Source: Rhodanobacteraceae bacterium
Lineage (GTDB): Bacteria; Pseudomonadota; Gammaproteobacteria; Xanthomonadales; SZUA-5
Assembly: GCA_016713135.1 (NCBI GenBank)
Contig: JADJPR010000011.1
Span: forward strand, 1 to 15,563
DNA: 15,563 bases
Reading direction: 5' to 3'
Both the position numbers and the translations under genes were made by a program. Position 1 is the stretch's first letter, and each line of letters begins with the position of its first letter. Shown here in pieces: positions 7,828-14,116 of the stretch. The notes below the pieces were generated by a model. That model was given only the letters and a program-made list of their open reading frames with translations, was not told the DNA's origin and ran no database searches.

Positions 7828-8577
7828 ATGTCCGCCACAGAATTGCGCGTAGTCCTGCTGATCCTCGGCCTCGTCGTGCTCGGGGTCATCTACTGGTACG
7901 GGCGGCCGGCGCGGCGGATGGCCAGTGAGGCGCGCGCCGAACACGCGCGGCGCGAACCGGTACTTGGCGACGGCAGCGATGCCGAGCCCCCGTTTTCCGC
8001 CCTTGGGGATGAGCCCTGGCACCGCGACGGCGCCAGTCACGACCTGCCTGCATTCGAGATCGACGGCCTCAGTGAGCGCGAGGACCGACCGGAGCCGTCG
8101 GCCCAGCGGGTCGGCCACCGCGAGGCCGCGCCGCACGACCGCATCATCAGCCTGTATGTGGTGGCGCAGGACGGCTACACCCTGCACGGACCGGAACTGG
8201 TGGTCGCGGCGGAAAAGGCCGGGCTGGTGCACGGCGACCTCGGCATCTTCCATCGCCTGGTCGACAGCAAGCCCGAGCTGGGGCCGATCTTCAGCATGGC
8301 CAACATGGTGCGCCCGGGCGTGTTCGACCTTGCCCAGATGGACAGTTTCAGCACGCCGGGCGTGGTCCTGTTCCTGACCCTGCCCGGGCCACTGTCGGCG
8401 TTGGATGCCTGGGACACCATGCTGCCGGCGGCGCAGCGCTTCTCCGACCTGCTCGGCGCGCAGTTGCTGGACGACCAGCGCACGCCGCTGGGACGCCAGC
8501 GGATCGCGGCGCTGCGCGACGAGTTGCGCGCGTACGACCGCAAGCGCGAGCAGTTGCAGATCAAGCCCGGCTGGTAG
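7828..8577 (+). CDS. zipA: Cell division protein ZipA
   Basis: Essential divisome protein that anchors FtsZ filaments to the inner membrane. The ATG at 7828 places a membrane helix at residues 5-24 (ELRVVLLILGLVVLGVIYW), as the N-out bitopic topology requires; frames open further upstream would bury it. A charged, Pro-containing linker of about 80 residues follows. The C-terminal FtsZ-binding domain starts near residue 105 (DRIISLYVVAQDGYTLHGPE), with AGLVHGDLGIFHRL, PIFSMANMVRPGVFDL, FSTPGVVLFLTLPGP and LLDDQRTPLGRQRIAALRDE, ending KPGW and TAG 8575-8577. 249 residues, shorter than E. coli ZipA because of a short linker. No frame break. ligA starts 9 bases after the stop, the usual zipA-ligA pair in Xanthomonadales. 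Confidence 0.96.
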   Translation: MSATELRVVLLILGLVVLGVIYWYGRPARRMASEARAEHARREPVLGDGSDAEPPFSALGDEPWHRDGASHDLPAFEIDGLSEREDRPEPSAQRVGHREAAPHDRIISLYVVAQDGYTLHGPELVVAAEKAGLVHGDLGIFHRLVDSKPELGPIFSMANMVRPGVFDLAQMDSFSTPGVVLFLTLPGPLSALDAWDTMLPAAQRFSDLLGAQLLDDQRTPLGRQRIAALRDELRAYDRKREQLQIKPGW

Positions 8578-8586
8578 GCCCCGCGC

Positions 8587-10688
8587 ATGTCCAGCGAAGC
8601 TCAGATTGCGGACCGCATCGCCTGGCTGCGCGACGAGATCCGCGGCCACGACTACCGCTACCACGTGCTCGACGCGCCGACCATCCCGGACGCCGAGTAC
8701 GACTCGCTGTTCCACGAACTGCGGCGGCTCGAGGAGGCGCACCCGGAGTTCGCGAGTGCCGATTCGCCGACCCGGCGGGTCGGCGCGGCTCCCATCGATG
8801 GCGACTTCCCGGCGATCGCCCACGCGCTGCCGATGCTCTCCCTGGGCAACGCTTTCAGCCGCGAGGACGTGTTGGAGTTCGTCGTGCGCATCGAACAGGC
8901 GCTTGGGCAGCGCTACATCGAGTTCTCGGTCGAACCGAAGCTGGACGGCCTGGCGATCAGCCTGCGCTACGAAAACGGGCGCCTGGCCTATGCCGCGACC
9001 CGCGGCGACGGTGTGACTGGCGAGGATGTCAGCCACAGCGTGCGCACGATCAAGGCCGTGCCGCTGGTGCTGGCGCCGGGCAGCGGCTGCCGGCGGTGCT
9101 CGAGGTGCGTGGCGAGGTTCATGCCGCGCGCCGGTTTCCACGAGTTCAACCGGCGCGCGCGCGAGCGCGGCGACAAGGAGTTGGTCAATCCGCGCAATGC
9201 CGCCGCGGGCAGCGTGCGCCAGAAGAATCCGCGGCTGGCCGCCGCGCGCCCGTTGGCCTTCTATGCCTACGGCCTGGGCGAGGTCGCTGGCGGTGCGCTG
9301 GCAGACACCCACACCGGATTGCTGGCGCGGCTGCGCGCGTTCGGGTTGCCGCTGTCGCCCGAGATCGATGTCGCGGTCGGCGCGGAGGGCTGTCTGGCCT
9401 ATTTCGAGCGCATCGGTGCGCGCCGGCCGCAGTTGCCCTACGACATCGACGGCGTGGTCTACAAAGTCAACCGCATCGACTGGCAGCGGGAGCTCGGTTT
9501 CGTCTCGCGCGCACCGCGCTGGGCGATCGCGCACAAGTTCCCGGCTGAGGAGGCTCTGACGCGGTTGCTCGCGATCGAGCTGCAGGTCGGGCGCACCGGC
9601 GCGCTGACCCCGGTGGCGCGGCTGGAGCCGGTGTTTGTCGGTGGCACCACCGTGTCGAATGCGACCCTGCACAATTTCGATGAGGTGGCGCGCAAGGATC
9701 TGCGGCCGGGCGATACGGTGATCGTGCGCCGTGCGGGCGACGTGATCCCGGAGGTCGTCGGCCCGGTGCTCGAACGGCGCCCGGCGGACGCCCAACCGGC
9801 GCCGCTGCCGCAGACCTGCCCCGAGTGCGGTTCTCCGGCGCGCCGCGAGGAGGGTGAGGCGGCGATCCGCTGCACGGGTGGACTGGTGTGCCCGGCGCAG
9901 CGCAAGGAGGCGATCCGTTTCTTCGCCTCGCGCCGGGTCATGAACATCGAGGGCATCGGCGACAAGCTGGCTGAGCAACTCATCGATGCCGGGCTGGTGA
10001 GCGATATCTCCGATCTCTACAAGCTGGACCTGGCCACGCTCGCGGGCCTGGATCGCATGGGCGAGCGCTCGGCGGCCAACATCCTGGCCGAGCTGGAACG
10101 CAGCAAGTCGACCACCCTGGAGCGTTTCCTGTTTTCGCTGGGTATCCGTGATGTGGGCGAATCCACCGCGAAGGCGCTGGCCAAGCACTTCGGCAGCCTG
10201 GACCGGATCATCGACGCCAGCCGGCGCCTCGCGCCGTACTTCGCCGACCCGGCGGCTCTGAAACAGGCGGAGACGAAGAAAGCCTTTGCCGCCGAGCCGC
10301 TGATCGCAGTGCCCGACATCGGACCGGTGGTCGCCGAGCGTTTGTGCAGCTTCTACAGCGACGAGCGCAATTTGCGCATCATCGGCGAGATGCGCCAGGC
10401 GGGGTGCACTGGCCCGAGACCGACCCGGCGCAGCGCGTCGACGGCCCGCTGAAGGGTCAGACCGTGGTGTTGACCGGCACGCTCGACAGCCTGACCCGCG
10501 ACCAGGCCGGCGCGCGGCTGGAGGCGCTCGGCGCGAAAGTGTCCGGCAGCGTGTCGAAGAAGACCAGTTTCGTGGTCGCCGGCAGCGAGGCGGGGTCGAA
10601 GCTCACCAAGGCGCAGGAATTGGGCGTGCCGGTGCTGGACGAGGCGGCGTTGCTGGCCTTGCTGGCGCAGCATGGGGACATGGGGTGA
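8587..10688 (+). CDS. ligA: NAD-dependent DNA ligase LigA (frame breaks)
   Basis: Seals nicks using NAD, in replication and repair. The ATG at 8587 follows zipA closely. Order of domains: Ia (residues 1-70, with HDYRYHVLDAPTIPDAEYD); nucleotidyltransferase with active-site Lys118 in EPKLDG, RGDGVTGED (138-147), PRNAAAGS (202-209), DIDGVVYKVN (287-295) and AHKFPAEE (315-322); OB fold with TLHNFDE; four zinc Cys (411, 414, 429, 435); helix-hairpin-helix (IEGIGDKLAEQLIDAGL onward); BRCT domain (GQTVVLTGTL to the end). Two defects hide in it. Residues 168-178 are out of frame (a shift near 9085 undone near 9120), so LPAVLEVRGEV reads as CRRCSRCVARF and the motif III Glu is lost. A one-base loss near 10402 puts the BRCT part in another frame, so an uncorrected reading stops at 10452. 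The corrected gene ends at TGA 10686-10688, about 700 residues. Confidence 0.97.
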
Positions 10689-10702
10689 GTGCCGGAGCCT
10701 CG

Positions 10703-10783
10703 CGCGCAGCCCGGAGTGCGGTCCTCCGGGTACTTGCGGCAAGTAACCGGGGAAGGCGCTGCGCGCCCACCCCGGGCTGCGCG
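10703..10783. repeat. Inverted repeat spanning the ligA-epmA spacer
   Basis: The left arm 10703-10718 (cgcgcagcccggagtg) is the reverse complement of the right arm 10768-10783 at 15 of 16 positions, with a 49-base centre that also contains smaller complementary pieces (cttgcggcaag, 10733-10743). The right arm ends at the first base of the proposed GTG start of epmA (10783). It may be a dispersed extragenic palindrome, a ligA terminator or an mRNA fold covering the epmA start; no T-tract follows. Confidence 0.65.
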
Positions 10784-11751
10784 TGGGTGTCGTGAGCCAC
10801 GATCTGCGCGGTCTGCTCGAGCGTCGCGCGCTGCTTGGCGACACCATCCGCGAGTTCTTCCGCGCCCGCGGTGTGCTCGAAGTGACCACGCCGGTGCTGT
10901 CGCAGGCCGGCAACACCGATCCGAACATCGAGAGTTTCACCACGCACTACCGCGGGCCGCAGGCCGGTGGCCCGCCACAGCGCTGGCTGCGCACCTCGCC
11001 CGAGTACTTCCACAAGCGGCTGCTGGCCGCCGGCAGCGGCGATATCTACGAGATCGCCTCGGTGTTCCGCGACGGCGAATGCGGCGCGCGGCACAACCCG
11101 GAATTCACCCTGCTGGAGTGGTACCGGGTCGGCTTCGACCATCATGTCCTGATGGACGAAGTCGAGGCGCTGGTAGCGGCCGTGGCGGCCGCATTCGGGC
11201 GCACGCCCGGCTCCGCGCGCCGGCTGAGCTTCCGGCAGGCCTTCGTCGAGTTCGCCAGCGTCGATCCGCTCGAAGCGGATGAGGACTCCCTGTGGCTGGC
11301 GCTCGCCGGCTTCGGCATCGACCGGGAAGGGTTGGGGCGCGACGACGCGCTCGACCTGATCCGCAGCCACATCGTAGAGCCCGCGCTGGCGCGCGAGCCA
11401 GCGGTGTTCATCCAGGCCTTCCCGGCCAGCCAGGCCGCCCTGGCCCGGATCGATCCGGACGATCCGCGCGTGGCGCGTCGCTTCGAGTTGTACCTCGGCG
11501 GCAGCGAGATTGCCAACGGCTACCACGAGCTCGGCGACGCCGCCGAGCAGCGCGCCCGCTTCGAGCGCGACCTCGCCACCCGCCGCGCGCGCGGCGCGCC
11601 CGAGCCCGCCATTGACCAGCACCTGCTCACGGCGCTGCCCGGCATGCCCGACTGCGCCGGCGTCGCCGTCGGCCTCGAGCGCCTCCTCGGCTGGGCGCTC
11701 CGCGAGCCGCGCATCGACCGGCTGCTGGCATTTCCGTTCGCACAGGCCTGA
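10783..11751 (+). CDS. epmA: Elongation factor P--(R)-beta-lysine ligase EpmA
   Basis: Class II lysyl-tRNA-synthetase paralogue that activates (R)-beta-lysine and attaches it to a conserved Lys of EF-P, which helps ribosomes through polyproline stretches. It lacks the N-terminal anticodon-binding OB domain of LysRS, which fixes it as EpmA, not LysS. Visible: helix of motif 1 (LLGDTIREFFRARGVLEVTT PVLSQ split here), NTDPNIESF, motif 2 region LRTSPEYFHKRLLAAGSGDI with FRDGECGARHNPEFTLLEWY, QAFPASQAALARI, the substrate-side ELYLGGSEIANGYHEL, and motif 3 GVAVGLERLLGWAL. The end is FPFAQA, TGA 11749-11751. 322 residues, E. coli-like length, no frame break. The start is GTG 10783 or GTG 10792; neither has a good ribosome site, and the first lies in the arm of an inverted repeat. 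EpmB and EF-P genes are not in the window. Confidence 0.95.
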   Translation: MGVVSHDLRGLLERRALLGDTIREFFRARGVLEVTTPVLSQAGNTDPNIESFTTHYRGPQAGGPPQRWLRTSPEYFHKRLLAAGSGDIYEIASVFRDGECGARHNPEFTLLEWYRVGFDHHVLMDEVEALVAAVAAAFGRTPGSARRLSFRQAFVEFASVDPLEADEDSLWLALAGFGIDREGLGRDDALDLIRSHIVEPALAREPAVFIQAFPASQAALARIDPDDPRVARRFELYLGGSEIANGYHELGDAAEQRARFERDLATRRARGAPEPAIDQHLLTALPGMPDCAGVAVGLERLLGWALREPRIDRLLAFPFAQA

Positions 11752-11894
11752 GCCGTGATGCTGCGCGCAGCCACGACTTCAGGCCCCGACTCCAGTCGCC
11801 TCGCGCTGGCTTCGTCCTGCTCGCGACGGGCCGGAGCGCAGCTCGCGCATGATTGCCGCCGCGTGCGCGGTCCTGTCGGAAACCTGGTGCAGCG
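11752..11894. other. Spacer between convergent epmA and regulator, no gene
   Basis: This 143-bp gap separates two genes pointing at each other. I looked for a hairpin with T-tract on either strand and found only weak, short pairings (for example the 10-bp palindrome ctgcgcgcag at 11761-11770). No coding signal is supported. Confidence 0.5.
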
Positions 11895-13743
11895 TCAGGA
11901 TGACACATCGGTCGGCGCATTCATGCTGGATCCGCCCTGGACCACCTCGTCCGTTCCGTCCGCGCCCAGCACCCGCCCGATCGTCAGCCCGACCTGACGC
12001 AACCTCCAGACCAGCCGGTCGCGACTGATGCCCAGCTCGCGCGCAGCGTCCACGCCGTTGCCGTGCTTGCGCAGCGCCGCGATGCCTTCCTCGAGCGAGG
12101 CATCATTCGCCTCGCGTTCGGCCTCCAGGGTTTCCAGCAGGCCAAGCCGGGCCAGGCGCTGGCGCAGGGTCGAGGTGGGTATCGCACGGCCGCCGGTTCC
12201 AAAGGCCCGCGTCAGGACCATATCCTCGGCCATGCGCGCGATGATGCCGCGGTGCTCGCGCAGCTTGTCGCGCAACAGCTCCCGCAACTGTGTCGCTTCG
12301 GTGCCTCGAGGCAGTCGTCCGGAGGTCGGAGGCGCCTCGATCGCGGACGCTGCAGGTGCAATCGACGCCTCGGGCGTTGCCTCGACCGCAGGCAGCAACT
12401 CGGGCAGCACCAGGTCGTCGCGCTCGATGCGCCGGCGCCCGGCATCCAGCATCAGCACGGTGCGTTCGATGGTGTGCTGCAGGCCGCGCAGGTTGCCTGC
12501 CAGGTCCCAGGCGAAGCCCTCGAGCAAGGCGAGTGCCTCAGCGGAAAAATGCAATGGACCACTCTCGAAGTGCCGCGCGGCCGCGGCCAGCATGCGCTCG
12601 GCGAGCGGCACGACATCGGCACGGCGCTCGCCAAGTGGTGGCAACGTGACCACGAGTTGCCCCAGGCGGAAGTAAAGATCCTCGCGGAAGAGCCGTTCGC
12701 GCACCAGCTCCCGCAGATCGCGGTTGGTCGCGGCGATTACCTGGATGTCGACGTTGACCTCGTCGCCCGAGCCGAGAGCCGAATAGCGCCCGGACTCAAC
12801 CAGCCGCAACAGCCGCGGCTGGAGTTCCAGCGGCATCGAGTTGATCTCGTCGATGAAGAGGATGCCACCGTCGGCCAGCAGTGCCTTGCCGGCGCGGCCG
12901 GCCGCGGCGACGTTGAATCCCGAACGCTTCGAGAAGCCGAACAACTCGGCCGCCAGCGCGTCGGCATTCGAGGCCTGGCCGCAGTCGAGGGTCACAAAGG
13001 GCCGTTCGCGGCGGCGGCTCGGGAATGAAAGCGGCGTGCCAGGTGCGTCTTGCCGCTGCCGGTCGGTCCCTGCAGCAGCACAGTCACGCGGTCGGCCTTC
13101 GCGGCTTTTGCGAGCACGCGGCCCACGTGATCCTGGAACGCCGGGTCGCGGCTCGCGAGCACGTCCAGTTCGGCGCCGAACTGCTCGCTGCGCAGTGCGT
13201 CATTGTCCGCCAGCGCTGCCTCGCGCTCGCGCCGCGCCCGCGCGAGCAGTTCGATCAGCGTCAGCAGCCGCTCGCTGATCGCTGCAAAATCCCGCGCCCA
13301 TTGCTCATCCTCCACGCTGAAGCAGGGGCGATCCTCGCGTCGGTCGAGATAGAGCACGCCGAGGGAAGGCAGGTCGGGCGCGTCTCCGTGGCGCACAAGG
13401 TGCGATCGCAATGACGCTGTGGATGTGTTGCCGGTCCATGCTCGTGCTGCGGGTCAGGCCGGGCCGGTCGACCTGCTCCCGACCAGGCCTGGTGCATGGC
13501 GCGCCTGAGAATCGTGGTGGAAGCCACCAGGCTGACCGCTGACCCGGAAAGCCGTTCTCCGGAGTCCAGGAAGACCCGCCACTGGTCCTGCCCGGAAGGC
13601 AGGGCGATCAGAGCGCGCGAGGCTTCCATCGCCTCTGCCGCACGCCGTGCTGCATCCACCAGAGCTGATTCCCAGTCGCGATCCAGGTCGATGCGTGAGT
13701 GCAACAGGGCTCGCAGCTGGTCGAGGGACATGGGAGGTGGCAT
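11895..13743 (-). CDS. GAF-AAA+ regulator of sigma-54-activator type with altered GAFTGA loop (frame breaks)
   Basis: Cytoplasmic transcriptional regulator. The ATG at 13743 (MPPPMSLDQL) has GGAAG 11 bases upstream; ATG 13731 is an alternative. Order: GAF-like sensor (WESALVDAARRAAEAMEASR, TRSTSMDRQHIHSVIA, LGVLYLDRRED), a linker helix with coiled-coil character (RLLTLIELLARARRERE), then the AAA+ domain. Walker A is GPTGSGKT (13046-13069), Walker B GILFIDE, sensor I VIAATNRDL, arginine-finger region FREDLYFRL, and a sensor II region LAGNLRGLQHTIERTVLM. Where activators have GAFTGA (12906-12926) this protein reads KRSGFNVAAAG. The C-terminus has a clear Fis-like helix-turn-helix (GNGVDAARELGISRDRLVWR, within 11985-12089) and before it a second, looser unit ending TSTLRQRLARLGL (12138-12275). 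Frame breaks near 13470, 13410 and 12993. About 615 residues. Divergent from a secreted-protein gene, which makes that gene its likely target. Confidence 0.88.
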
Positions 13744-13858
13744 CGGATATCGCGCTTCCGGCAGCAAGAGTCGCGCCAGCCGTCTGACCCGTTGTCCGGG
13801 CCTTGTCGGCTGGGTCCGGCCTAGTGTCACCGAGCCCGGCTCCGGAGAAGACGGAAAT

Positions 13859-13882
13859 GCCGCATATCACGTGAGATGCGGC
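13859..13882. promoter_or_regulatory. 24-bp palindrome, candidate operator or enhancer site
   Basis: The half gccgcatatcac is matched at 11 of 12 positions by the reverse complement of gtgagatgcggc, with no loop between halves and a perfect 8-bp centre tcacgtga. Gapless dyads of this length are typical of dimer binding sites, and the lack of a loop and of a T-tract argues against a terminator. It sits 116 bp upstream of the regulator start and about 130 bp from the -24/-12 element, as an upstream activating sequence would. Which protein binds is inference. Confidence 0.6.
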
Positions 13883-14002
13883 GCGTCCTGTCGCACGACC
13901 CTGTCAATTCACCGGCGGAACGGTCGGCGGCGGCCGTGTGCGAGCAGGCCCGCGGGAAGTGGCCGGCCGGACCCGGAACTGCGCATCAAGGCATGGCGCC
14001 AT

Positions 14003-14018
14003 TGGCATGGAACGTGCT
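14003..14018 (+). promoter_or_regulatory. Candidate sigma-54 (-24/-12) promoter
   Basis: TGGCATGGAACGTGCT compares with the consensus TGGCACG-N4-TTGCW with two mismatches in the 12 fixed positions. The two diagnostic dinucleotides are kept: GG at 14004-14005 and GC at 14016-14017, at the required spacing. Transcription would begin near 14029, giving an untranslated leader of about 88 bases before ATG 14117. The adjacent sigma-54-type regulator gene raises the prior. A chance match in G+C-rich DNA remains possible. Confidence 0.5.
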
Positions 14019-14107
14019 GCCGCGGGATGCCGGGTACCGGTGCCGCGATCCCTGAGCTGCGTGCGTTCGCAGAATCCGGAAGCCCCAGGACGTCGCTCGC
14101 ATCGTAC

Positions 14108-14112
14108 GGAGG
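14108..14112 (+). promoter_or_regulatory. Ribosome binding site fixing the start at 14117
   Basis: GGAGG followed by AAAC and ATG (14117). This is the strongest Shine-Dalgarno match in the window at sensible spacing and decides the start of the secreted protein, excluding the longer upstream open frame. Confidence 0.75.
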
Positions 14113-14116
14113 AAAC

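Larger units (their letters stand above)
13744..14116. other. Divergent regulatory region, no gene
   Basis: A 373-bp region between two divergent starts. It holds a 24-bp palindrome (13859-13882), a -24/-12 type element (14003-14018) and a ribosome site (14108-14112), listed separately. No open frame here shows convincing coding content. Confidence 0.6.

Noticed and set aside
7651..10188. 845-codon open frame on the minus strand
   Set aside because: It is exactly antisense to zipA and ligA, both recognised with full motifs. The protein is His/Arg/Gln-rich with no recognisable domain, as expected for the shadow frame of G+C-rich genes.
10783..11751. Lysyl-tRNA synthetase
   Set aside because: The length of 322 residues and the absence of the N-terminal anticodon-binding domain fit EpmA instead.
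11755..11997. 80-codon plus-strand open frame after epmA
   Set aside because: Runs into the C-terminal coding region of the regulator on the other strand, with no ribosome site or recognisable product.
12063..13028. 321-codon plus-strand open frame
   Set aside because: Antisense to the AAA+ domain of the regulator, where Walker B, sensor I and arginine-finger motifs are clear.
13496..14116. Upstream extension of the secreted protein frame
   Set aside because: The frame is open, but it overlaps the regulator gene on the other strand and the strong GGAGG site points to ATG 14117.
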